Assembly: GCA_020152595.1 (NCBI GenBank)
Contig: JAIGNY010001179.1
Span: 372,501-436,500 of the forward strand
Origin: Chiridota heheva
Taxonomy: Eukaryota > Echinodermata > Holothuroidea > Apodida > Chiridotidae
DNA: 64,000 nt
Direction of reading: 5' to 3'
The notes beneath the pieces are model-generated. The model saw only the letters and a list, made by a program, of their open reading frames with translations, was not told the origin of the DNA and searched no databases. This document shows, piece by piece, positions 1-64,000 of the stretch; position 1 is the stretch's first letter; every line of letters starts with the position of its first letter. The position numbers were made by a program, and so were the translations under genes.

Positions 1-360
1 TAATGAAAATGTACCGAAAATGAAGGATATTGAAGACAATTTTACGAGATTAAAGGAAATTTTGGGAAAATGAATGAAATATCACGAAAATGCATGCCAT
101 TTCCTGACGGAAGATTTGAAGTGTGGAAAATTTTTGATCCTGTAGGATGTAAATTTTGGTTCCTATTTCAAGAATTTTGGCCCTCAATTACAAATGTTCA
201 CAAAATTGAAGATGTTTCGGTCGGAAATGAAGATTGTCGGTCCATAAGTTAAGAAATTTAAGATATTTGGTCCAAATTGGATATTGTTGGTCCAAAGTTA
301 ATGATTGTCTGTCAAATATTGAAGATCTTTGGTCCAAAATTGAGGATTAATTCACAATTC
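1..360. repeat. Diverged GAAAATGAAGGAAATTT / GGTCCAAAATTGAAGAT-type tandem sequence
   Basis: The first 100 bases are loose copies of a GAAAATGAAGGAAATTT-like word. From about 240 to 345, TTTGGTCCAAANTTGAAGAT recurs at spacings of about 25-30. The repeat is old and degraded, with no gene. Confidence 0.5.
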
Positions 361-777
361 AATACAATCGGTATGGTCGAACATTGGAGCGTCTCGGAGC
401 GGAGCTAAACATAATAATTTAAATATAAAGTGGTGCCAATTTTTGTACTGATTCTGATTAATCATAGTTTGACATAGAATGATACGTTTAATTCATTCCC
501 AACAAACCGGGCGGCGCAAACAAGAATCTACCTGCTGGTGACAGCCTCGATGGCTCATCTCATTCGACGAGCAGACGAGACATTATATTTTAAGAAAACT
601 GGGAGAATTTTCCAGACAAACGGCATGATTTTCCCGACAAACCGCATTTTTTTCCGACGGCAAATTATTTATTGGGGGTGTTGCACCCCCTCCTCCTCTA
701 CCCACACACACACACATCTATGGTAACGCTCCTGTTTGACACCGTTTTAGACAAATTTCCGTTATCAAAATAACGTA

Positions 778-945
778 TTGGGCTTCCTGGGGCTTCGCCC
801 CCAGCGTCCCTACCTGCAGCTTTGCCCCATTGATTTGACACATTTTTAAGTAATTTTCTGCTATAAAAATCACAATATACATTGGACTTCCTGGGCTTCG
901 CCTCTTGTTTCTTCACAGGACTTTGCCCCTAGCATGTCTAGATTA
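778..945. repeat. GGGCTTCGCCCC-type dispersed repeat, two copies
   Basis: CTTCCTGGGGCTTCGCCCC (about 782) recurs as ACTTCCTGGGCTTCGCC (about 885-903), each followed by a TTTGCCCC segment. This looks like decayed transposon sequence of unknown class. The rest of 361-1000 shows no gene. Confidence 0.4.
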
Positions 946-1016
946 GACAAGTTAAGCGCCCGCCATGTATCATTTTCGCCCCCAATAATTAAGGTTGTAT
1001 CTTTTCTTTAGGATAT

Positions 1017-1470
1017 CTTCTTCAATTTTTTGGAAATTTCCTTCAATTTTCTGGAAATTTCCTTTATTTTAGGGACACTTTTTTCAATTTTTTGTTTTTT
1101 TCTTTATGTTTCGTTAAATTTGAATCAATGTTTGGAAAATTTACTTCATTTTGAGGAAACTTTTGTGAAATTTCTCTCATTATGCGGAAATTTTCTTCAA
1201 TTTTTTGGATTTTTCTTAATTTTCGGGAAATTTCCTTCATTTTGGGGGCATTTTCAAGTTCAATTTTTAGAAAGTTGCTACAATTTTCGGGAAGTTTTCT
1301 TTAGATTACCTTTATTTTCATGAAATTTTCAATTTTCTTTTAAAAAAATTCTTTTGCGGAAATTTTCTTCAAATTTTGGGAAGTTTTCTTCAAATTCCGA
1401 GAATTTCATTCATTTTCGGGAAATTTCTCTAATTTTTAGTAAAATTTCTTTCATTTTCGGAATCATACCG
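1017..1470 (+). repeat. Diverged tandem repeat, TTTTCGGGAAATTTCCTTCA unit
   Basis: About 20 loose copies of a 20-22 base unit around GGAAATTTCCTTCA. The open frame here (Phe-rich) is a by-product of the repeat. The reverse-complement version appears at 62400-62500 and 63480-63700. Confidence 0.65.
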
Positions 1471-2668
1471 CGAAAATCTTTGCTCCCTAGGCCTCTACTT
1501 TAATTTAAAGTAATTTCTTAAACCGTGCTACCAATTTAGATCTATGTGCCCAACGTTTTACTTATGAACATTTTTTTGGGGAGGGGGTGAGGCACCAAAA
1601 TTCCCTTTCCCCAAGTGAAACATGACCCACCACACTACTGGTAGTGACCATGTTCTAACTTTTTTTTATTGCAGAGATTAGCGACGCCCCAATTTTTTTT
1701 TTTTTGTGCAATACTATATATAGTGCACATTCGAATTCTATTGGGGCTAGTATGTAAGCGGTCTGAATATCTTATTTGCCTCGGTAATAACATGACTTAT
1801 CTGACATTGCTAGGCCTCACTGTTACTTGATTCCGTAAGTGAAGTGTATCATTGTGGAAACATGATCAGTACTCCCAATATTTCAGAAGTAACGGCCAAC
1901 GGCATCACTTGGAACGTTCATATCAAACATTTGTTATGTAACTTATGGTAGACAATGTAGGCCCTATTATGAATTATAGTTTGAAACTGTTTCATTCTAT
2001 CGTTTTCAAAGTTGTATTATATTGTGTTTTGCATAAAATTGTCATTATCCCCTATATTTGTTCAGTGTCCGTATTTTTGACTGACAATTATACTTTTTCA
2101 GCATAATTTCGAGCCATTCGGAACACTTCCTTTCCTCCAAGTTTTTGTTTAATTTATGTTGAAGTCAATTTCATTCTCAGTATATTTTGCATACTTTGAT
2201 CATTTCCCATTTTCTATTGCTACTCGGTTACCTTTGTTTTTCATTATTTGGGAAAAGAAATATGACCAGTGATTATTTCACCTCCTCACTTGGTATTGGT
2301 GATGTACCCCGTTCAAGGAGTGTGACGTCATCACGGACCACATGTGTTTTAATTTCGACTAAGCAAAAAAAAAAAAAAAAAGTACGATCTTGTTTTAAAA
2401 TTCAAATTTTTGAATAGTTTATTACCTAAATCAATTAAAGTTTTTCTAAAATAAATATTAACAATTTTAAGTGAAGAATTCTTGTTATAAAATTTACTTA
2501 AAAATACACGAAATTATTTTTTTAAGGTTTTATAAATAGTGTTATCCCCTTGTAAAACAAGATTTAGGCCTTCCTAGCAATGTGGATATTGCGATAAGTC
2601 AGAAAGCTAACGTTACATTGACTGCAGACATTCTTTGTTTTTTGTTCAGCTGAGTGTGAATTTGTACA
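1471..2668. other. Upstream region of BRIX1
   Basis: AT-rich non-coding sequence with poly(T) at about 1690, poly(A) at 2366-2381 and no recognisable gene. The promoter and any 5' UTR exon of BRIX1 should lie here, but no TATA box or initiator could be assigned with confidence. Confidence 0.4.
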
Positions 2669-28920
<26,252 letters not shown>

Positions 28921-29040
28921 CAGTTCCTAGTTTGAGAATGGGTGCGACTGGGTGAACCTTTGAATTGGAGTATGATGAGATCACTAAAGGAAGCCATTGA
29001 GGAGTGCATTGTGATGCACTTTGCAGCCGTGTTGTGAAAC

Positions 29041-29180
29041 TGCCGCATCATTGTAACACTTTGCTGCATCATTGTGACATGGCTGCATCATTGTGACACT
29101 TGCATCATTGCAAATTTTTGCTGCATCAGTGTGAAACTTGGCTGCATTATTGTGAAACACTTTGCAGCATCATTGTGGTG
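29041..29180 (+). repeat. 20-bp tandem-like repeat, GCTGCATCATTGTGACACTT
   Basis: About seven irregular copies lie just after the BRIX1 stop. They may be transcribed as part of the BRIX1 3' UTR (inference). Confidence 0.8.
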
Positions 29181-29297
29181 TAAAGTTTCTGTGAGCAGAC
29201 AAATTTTGCTTGAGATCAAATGTGATTACATCAAGCAGTTTGAAAGAAGGAAGAACCCCACTTTGGGGTGCAATTTATATTCATCCGTTTTTCTTCA

Positions 29298-29800
29298 GGG
29301 GTCAAGCAAGCTCATCTTATATGAAATCTTAAAAATGGTGAATGAAAGCATTCAGAAATCTTATTCCATTAATGAGTTAATCATGTTGGAAGTTCTGTAT
29401 CACTTGCATACTAGCAAGTGAAATCAGACTTAGTTGGGACGTTACATCCTCAGTCTTTATGTATTCTATCATTTATTTTGCTGCGATTTTGTTGCTTAAA
29501 AACCTATCAGATGTCAGGAAAGTAGGGAAGAAGAATATAGTAAGGGTTCCTAAAGAAAGTTAAGGGAAAATATTCAAATAGTAAAAATGTTAAATAAATT
29601 TTCTTTAAAATACATTAACAAACGCTAAGAACGTGAGGATGAGGGCACCAACTTTCCATAGTAGGCTTACTACACCAGTCATTTCTACACAGATAAGACA
29701 GAGCTTTAAACTTGAATGTATCCGTAATGGAATAAGATATTTAAGTAGTTTCTTCACCATTTTGTTTCTCTTTTAAGCAGTGTAATGTAATGTGCATGAC
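29298..29800. mobile_element. TTAA-type element (family T), decayed copy
   Basis: GGTCAAGCAAGCTCATCTTA, AAATGGTGAATGAAAGCATT, CCATAGTAGGCTTACTACAC and TTTCTTCACCATTTTGTTTC keep family order. Both tips are eroded. Confidence 0.75.
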
Positions 29801-30190
29801 CTCTCAAATGTTCCCGAATATTATTATACAAACCTTCTTGGCAATTTACCTGTTATTTTCTAATACTGCATTTTGGCAGGCATTCTTCCATATGTATCAT
29901 TTTTTCATCAGTTCGACATCATATTTTCCTTAGGAAAAATGTCTTAGTTAATACAAAGATAAGCTGACAACTTATCTGTTTACATATTAATACATTTCAT
30001 AAAATCACAATCTTGGTGTTTGCCATTCTGTTTTCTTTCCGATTTAATCAAATATATTAAAAAAACAGACAAGGTTCACTGAACAATTACTGTTACAAGC
30101 CCATCTTCCCTCCCTCCCCACCCAGCCTTCAAATTAAATTTGTCTTTCTACCAACCCAAGTAAGTCTCTCAGTCCAAAAAATGATATTAC

Positions 30191-30313
30191 AAAACTTGTA
30201 TATGTTGAGCTTGAAAACTTGTATATGTTGAGCTTGAAAACTTGTATATGTTGAGCTTGAAATCTTGTATATGTTGAGCTCGAAAACTTGTATATGTTGA
30301 GCTTGAAAACTTG
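30191..30313 (+). repeat. 23-bp tandem repeat, 5-6 copies
   Basis: The unit is AAAACTTGTATATGTTGAGCTTG, almost invariant, in the intergenic region. Confidence 0.95.
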
Positions 30314-30390
30314 TGATTAAATTTTAGAATTTCGTTTTCATTTTTAAAATTTTTGAAGTAATAGCTTATCCAGACAGGTTAGCCATGTAG

Positions 30391-30570
30391 TGATTGATAG
30401 GGAATATACATGTAATTATTTATAGGGAATATACATGTAATGACTTATAGGGAATATACATGTAATGATTTATAGGGAATATACATGTAATGACTTATAG
30501 GGAATATACTTGTAATGATTTATAGGGAATATACATGTAATGATTTATAGGAAATATACATGTAATTAAT
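30391..30570 (+). repeat. 25-bp tandem repeat, about 7 copies
   Basis: GGAATATACATGTAATGAYT and TATAG repeat from 30401. The array lies 80 bases after the previous one, and the two units are unrelated. Confidence 0.95.
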
Positions 30571-31898
30571 GTTGACTGAAGACAGATGAACATCCTTCCA
30601 AAAGAAAAATCTTTTGGTGGGAAAACACCCCAGGGGATTACTTGAGCTGCATCGATATTAAGATTTGCAAGACTGTAAAAATAAATGAAATAGAGAAAAA
30701 AATATTTTCGGCTGCATTGATCATAACTTTATTAAATTCGCTGAACAGTGAGCAACATTATACATAGTTCAGGATTCTGATTGTAAAATCTTCAACTATA
30801 TCTTGGAGAAGAAAAAACAAATTGCAAAACAAGACTTGGAAGTACAAGTTGAACTGCCACATTCTTTATTCATTAATTCAAACTTTTAAAAACAAAACAT
30901 TGGTTTCTTACTGCAAATGGATAGCCAATTTTTTCTCAACACGAGTCTGGTGCAATTGTACTTTGCTTGAATAAAGCTTTCTTAATTTTTCAAAATTATG
31001 AATCAATGAAAAAAACAATGAATAAAGCAAATATTTAAGATGAAGAATTCAGTGGAATTTTAACCTAATCCATCATTATATCTCTTATGTATTTTGAAAT
31101 ATTTTACTTACATGGAAGGTTAGTTGGTATAAGAATAAAAATGCCCCATATGGATGTATTTCTAAGCAAGTACAGAGGGTCACCTCTCAGTAAGGGTTGA
31201 AGGGGGAGAGGGGGCAAACAACAACAAAAGCTTCCTGGCAACAAGTGGAAAAATTGCACTGGTAAATAAAGTTTCCATCAAAAGTTGCTGCTAATCGGGA
31301 AATCCCCTTACATTTTTTTGGAAATTTTCTTCAATTTCCAGCCAGGAAATTCATCAAAATAGGACAAATTTGAAGCAAATTTTGCTAATTGATAAAACAA
31401 TATTGATGGATCGGGTATAAACACACAAATTGGGTCTTTCTGTAATCCTTACATCACAATTATCTTATGTAATATACATAGACAACACGCACTTGCGAGG
31501 CTTGGACAATCAACAAAGCGAATCGCCATCAATTCAATGCTTTTGAAATGTGGTGTTAACGTCACATTCTACAAGTTTCTTGGACTATGAGAAGAAGACA
31601 GATCAGATAGCCCAACACATGTGTCTGAAGGTCACTATCAACATACATTACATTTAGCCATCATTCCGTGCTACATGTATGAATGATACTATCAACATAC
31701 ATTATTTTAGTCCTCAATTTGATCTTTGATGCTACATGTCTGAATGATAAGCACTCAATGTAAGTTATTCTGAGCCTTCGGTATTAATCTTTGACACCAC
31801 ATGTCTGAATGATAAGTCCCAGTTAAATTGTTTTCAGCAGATGCAGACTAAATTCTGGTTTTCCATAAGGCTACAAAAAAACAATGGTAAAATCTTAA
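30571..31898. other. Intergenic sequence between convergent genes
   Basis: AT-rich sequence with no gene, intact frame or strong repeat. CTATCAACATACATTA and CTACATGTCTGAATGATA recur loosely at 31630-31820. Confidence 0.5.
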
Positions 31899-33244
31899 TT
31901 ATTGCTGATCACACCTATTCATCTTATATGATACTAGGGGAAGTGCCACCCAATATGAAAGGAACAAAATGGTAAAGAAAGTCTTCAAAGATTTGATTCC
32001 ATTAAGAAATGTTATAGTTCAAAGCTTCATCAGGTATACCGTATTGTGTACAAATGACTTGTTTCAGTCTTTGTGTATTTCATAGGAATCATTTTTCTTC
32101 CTATTTTGTGGCTTTTAACCATTGGATATGCTAGCATGGTAAAACTGAATCTAGTGAGGTAATTGTGATCTACCATCAAAGAAGTTTTGAAAAAACAAAT
32201 TCAAATAAAATACATAAACAATTGTTCTGAAAATAAGTGTGTGATGACACTCCAGACTGATGTCACTCTCGGCAAATGTTACTATAAACTGATAACACTC
32301 TAGAAAGATGTCACTCTAGACTGATGTCACTATAGATAGAACGTCACTCTGGATATAGACCGATGTTACTCTGGATAGACCAATATCACTCTAGATAGAC
32401 TGATGTCACTCTAGATAAACTAATGTTACTCTAGAAGATAGACATGTTATTCTGGATAGACAGATGTCACTTTGGATAGACGGATGTCTCTTTGGATAGA
32501 CTAATGTCACTCTAAATAGATTGATGCCACTCTAAACAGATTGATGTCACTCTAGACAGACTTGATGTCACTGTATAGACTATTGTCACTCTAGATGGAC
32601 TGATGTCACTCTGGATCGACTGAAGTTACTATAGAAGATAAACATGTTATTCTGGATAGACAGATGTCACTTTGGATAGACGGATGTCACTTTGGATAGA
32701 CTAATGTCACTCTTAATAGATTGATGCCACTCTAAACAGATTGATGTCACTCAAGCCAGACTTGATGTCACTGTATAGACTAATGTCACTCTAGATAGAC
32801 TGATGTCACTCTAGATAGAATGATGTCACTCTGGATCAACTGATGTCACTCTGGATCGACTGATGTTACTCTAGAAGATAGACATGTTATTCTGGATAGA
32901 CAGATGTTACTTTGGATAGACGTATGTCACTTTGGATACACTAATGTCACTCTAAATAGATTGATGCCACTCTAAACAGATTGATGTCACTCTAGACAGA
33001 CTTGATGTCACTCTAGACAGACTTGATGTCACTGTATAGACTAATGTCACTCGAGATAGACTGTCAGTGTCATTTTAGAATGATGTCACTCTCACTCTAG
33101 ACTGACGTCACTTTTTGTAGTAGACTAAAACAGCTCTTCCCAAACAATTTTGTGACATCTTTATAACGAGTTTTTCTTCACAGTTATGTTCATCTCTTTT
33201 TGCAATACAATCATAGAAGAAAGACATGTCTCCTAACTAATCCT
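31899..33244. mobile_element. TTAA-type element (family T) carrying an internal minisatellite
   Basis: The left part (CATCTTATATGATAC, AGGAACAAAATGGTAAAGAA, TTTTGTGGCTTTTAACCATT, CATGGTAAAACTGAATCTAG) and the right tip AACTAATCCT follow family T, with TTAA at 31895-31898 and 33245-33248. The interior is replaced by the array at 32246-33110, making this copy about 1.35 kb instead of 0.56. Confidence 0.7.
32246..33110 (+). repeat. About 20-bp minisatellite, GATGTCACTCTAGATAGACT, about 43 copies
   Basis: The units vary, and a larger block (CATGTTATTCTGGATAGACA, then TTTGGATAGACGGATGT) recurs at 32443, 32643 and 32883, i.e. at 200 and 240 bases. A similar single-copy stretch, GATGATGTCACTGTTCTAGA then ATAGACTTGG, is inside the family T-like copy at about 42000. 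Confidence 0.93.
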
Positions 33245-33388
33245 TTAAATCACAACAATTCTTAGGAATCAATTCATCATTATCATCAGTCTTGCTGTTG
33301 ATTAAAATTCTTCCAGTCAGTCCTACAACCAAATCATCACAACCTGAAAAGATCCCCTACACAGGGACAGGGAACATTCAGTCAATTT

Positions 33389-60884
<27,496 letters not shown>

Positions 60885-62280
60885 TACGAATGCGAATTAT
60901 AAAAGTAACAACTCGTTCCAAAAGTCCCGTAACTCAATCACTTTTTGCCTTCTCACTTTTACAAGGTAGCAGTAAACCTTTAGCTAAGTCTGTAAGTGGA
61001 TTGAGCGTCAATTTTAAAATAGAAGATTCTAGCTGCTGGCACTGACTAGGCTGGAGTAAATCATGAGCATCATATATATATCCATCATCTCTTCAAGTTT
61101 ATGGGTGTTTCGGAAGAAATTCATGGTTGTTCAACCCCCAACCCCCGCTGTTGAAGCCTATGGGAGACAAAATTTAAAGTGCCATGCAAAATTCCCCTTG
61201 CATTGGAAAAAGAGGAAGAAAGGAACTACATTTTTTTTTATTTAATGCATTACACATTACATTGCGATTAAATGAACTCCTATAGACACCCATCCAAAAA
61301 GGTTAACTTGCTTTCCCAGCGATGGCGGAACCAAAGGGGATATTTTCCGCTTGCCTTAAGTAATGGGGAACTTGCGGGGATTGACGGCTTGCAACGTGGG
61401 ACATGCCCTTTTAAAAGTTATATCATAACCTAATAATATATTGTTCATAGCCTCAGAACTACTCTATTAGCATGTAACACCGAAGTAACTGGAACAAGAG
61501 GTAGCGCAATATGGGGCACTGTGGGTAGGTGCCCCCCCCCCCCCCTTCCACCCAAAATTTACCTATTTTGTACTGTAATTACTTATATTCATACTGAAGG
61601 TATAAAAATCATTAACTGTAATACTGCAGTTACCAAAAAAATATCTCATACTGCAGTCTAATTTTGACATTCTGGGTGGCACATACCTACCACTTTAATA
61701 TAAAAGTGCCCTCCCCCTCCCTCCATTCCCCCTTCCCCCTTCCTTTCCCGGGACTTTTTCACTGAAAAACAAAGCATTGACGTCTGCCAACCTGTATTTT
61801 TCCTGAATATAATTTCAAAATCAAATAAGTCCTAATTGCTAGGGTGTATGAGCATTTCATTAGTGGCTCATCTTTCAAATGGGATCCAGGGCAAACTTAC
61901 ATTATAAACCCAAGTCCTTGTCATAGACTGGCGTGCCCTCCCCATCTTCTTTGGAAAGTTAAAACAGTGCCCGTTTACATAAAACTTGAGTGTTCTTTCA
62001 AATATTTAGGTCAAGTCCCCATATTTAAAACTTATCATTTTGCTGACAGATCAAAGAAAGTAAAACACAAAAGTGGTATGTGCAAGCTCCCCAAATTTCA
62101 AAAGTGGGGCACCTATTTTTTCGGGAAAAAGTAATGAGGGCCCTTGTTACTGACTCGCTAAAGACTGAGTGTGAATTTGGATTTTACAGATTGATTTTGC
62201 ATCTTATGTAATATATATGATAATACGAAGTTTCATTTATTTGATGCAACTAAGAAAATAATGAAAAACCTCTTAAACCA
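60885..62280. other. Upstream region of PLAA
   Basis: No gene. The PLAA promoter should be within the first few hundred bases to the right of 60884. No TATA box was identified. There is a poly(C) run at about 61530-61547 and C-rich stretches at 61700-61750. Confidence 0.4.
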
Positions 62281-62670
62281 ATCTAAGGTCCCCATATTTG
62301 CTTTTTACATTGTTTTGGACATAAAATATTCCGAACCATTATCAATACATTGACTATATTTTTGACTAAATTTGGTAAAAATATTGAATTCTTCGTAAAA
62401 TTATTTAAAGTTTTGGTAAAATCTGGCAATATTTCCCAAAAATGAAGGAAATTTCCTGGAAATTGAAGAAAGTGGTCCAAAAATTCAAGAAATTTGGGCA
62501 ATAGTTAAGCTTATATATTAATTTTCTACAGTTAAATTTCCTGAATATGTACAATAGCAAACTGTGTACTGGTATATCCCGCCACTAACATTTTACATAT
62601 GGAATTTTGCCAGGGGAGCAAGTTGCCCCTACTCCCCACCCTGATCCACTGAATACGTCACTGTTGAAGC
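62280..62670 (+). repeat. Dispersed repeat P, copy 1
   Basis: A run of GGAAATTTCC-type words is followed by GTATATCCCGCCACTAACAT, TATGGAATTTTGCCAGGGG and ACTGAATACGTCACTGT. The same order occurs at 63480-63842. The minus-strand end ACAGTGACGTATTCAGTGG resembles CAGTGGCGTATC-type DNA transposon ends (inference). Confidence 0.65.
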
Positions 62671-63479
62671 TTTGAGTGTTGTTAAACTTGTTGAATATCA
62701 ACTTTATAGGCATAGGTCTACTTCAGGTCATGAAATAATGAAAAGGTGGGCAACAGGCCCATCTTTTAATATTTTAATGTTTCTGATTTACTTTCCTTCT
62801 TTTAAATATTTGGCAAAGGATATGCAATGTCCCCTTGTTGTTGATTAGTTTACCAAGGTTTATAATGTCCCACCAGACTTCCATCAGAGTATTTATGTCA
62901 AGACGCCCACGACTGTTTATTAACCAGTGGTGGAGCACTGGTTGACGACCCACCGGAAAATAATTTCATCAAAGTCCCACTTGTTGATATGTTTATAATA
63001 CACCCATGCTCTCTTCACTTTGGGAATATAGCATCAAAATAAGGGCAATACCAAATGAGAAATGACAGTGGTAGCATCAGAAAATAGTTGAAGGAAAGAA
63101 AGGAGTAGCTGCACCATCTACTGCTAGAGGCAAAGTTTAAAGTCAATGAGATATACTTGTCAAATTGTGACTATACTGTGACATTTTCATAGCATAGCCA
63201 GTAACATACTAACTGGGGAAAATACCCCTCATTCCTTTTGATTGCCCCCCCCCCCTCCCTTTCCAAAGGGTGAGGTTTTTTCCCTAGAAAAATATCCCTA
63301 TGAAATTAAAATATTAAAGATAATAAATAATAAATTAAGGGGGGGGGGGGAAATGGTAATTATAGGAAAACTTGGCTGTACCCAGAGATGTAGGAACGGT
63401 GGGGAAAGGGGAACAACTGCCCTGGAAGGATTTTACTTTCCTGTTAACTTACAATTCTTAAAATGAAATTATTACAAAT

Positions 63480-63842
63480 CTGGTAAAACATATTGCAAAT
63501 TTTGGTTAAAATATTAGAATTTTCCCCAAAATGAAGAAAATTTCCAGAAAATGTCCCGAAAAATAAATAAACTTTCCTAAAAATTCCCTAGAAATTGAAT
63601 AAATTCTTACACAAATTTCCTAAAAAATTTCCCCAAAATGAAGGAAATGAAAGAAAGTTTCCAGAAAATTGCCTTAAAAATTTCCCGAAAATTTGCAAAT
63701 TCATCACCAAATTATTTGGGTGATACTTAACCTAATATGTATACTATGCATACATGTAGTTGTATATTCCGCTACTTACATTTCACGTATGGAATTTCAC
63801 TATGGGGGAGTTGCCCCCTGACCTCCACTGATACGCCACTGT
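63480..63842 (+). repeat. Dispersed repeat P, copy 2
   Basis: AATGAAGAAAATTTCCAGAA words, then GTATATTCCGCTACTTACAT, TATGGAATTTCACTATGGGG and CACTGATACGCCACTGT. It is in the same orientation as copy 1, about 1.2 kb away. Confidence 0.65.
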
Positions 63843-64000
63843 GAAGAGAATATTATCTCTGCCCCCCTAATTCAGATTTCTTTTTTCATTAAAGGCTGTT
63901 TCATAGGGTTTATTTTGCCACTCCTTCCTGCCCCCTCCCCCCCCCCTTCTATCCCATTTGCACTATCACTGGGAATGGCATTTGCCTAAAACCATTGACA

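Noticed and set aside
1030..1323. Phe-rich 97-residue frame resembling a membrane protein
   Set aside because: It is created by degenerate TTTTCGGGAAATTTCC tandem repeats.

Overview
The window is eukaryotic nuclear DNA: two intron-rich genes, AT-rich non-coding sequence, GT-AG introns, and many short non-autonomous transposons, tRNA-derived SINEs and minisatellites. The animal is most likely a marine invertebrate. The frequent TAGGCCTA/AACGTTA words resemble echinoderm genomes, but that is only an impression and the species is not determined. There are no prokaryotic genes, CRISPR arrays, rRNA genes or convincing tRNA genes.

Two complete genes could be assembled exon by exon, with every reading-frame phase closing. 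(1) Plus strand, 2669-28920: a Brix-domain ribosome biogenesis protein (BRIX1/BRX1), 9 coding exons, 312 residues. (2) Minus strand, 60884-33389: PLAA (Ufd3/Doa1 family; WD40 propeller, PFU domain, PUL domain), 10 coding exons, 790 residues. The genes converge on a 4.5 kb intergenic region (28921-33388). One makes a 60S ribosome assembly factor and the other a ubiquitin/p97 cofactor, and nothing in the sequence links their functions.

The rest is introns and flanks filled with repeats. Recognised mobile elements are: four short elements with 8-bp target duplications and hAT-like ends (7513-8547, 11296-12137, 14425-14788, 44394-45006) plus a decayed relative at 50119; a family of about 560-bp elements with long inverted repeats at TTAA sites (at least seven loci); a 696-bp full-length palindrome with TA flanks in PLAA intron 1; fragments of non-LTR reverse transcriptases (7100-8946, 20764-21018, 55780-56190); and several SINEs. 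Roughly 11 kb (about a sixth of the window) is minisatellite, with arrays in introns of both genes and one between them. The largest is 4 kb of a 16-bp unit in PLAA intron 8.

The most interesting pattern is that several minisatellites sit inside, or are bordered by, dispersed repeats, and in some cases the unit can be matched to a single-copy piece of that repeat elsewhere in the window. This suggests recurrent birth of minisatellites from dispersed elements. No wholly new biochemical system was found.
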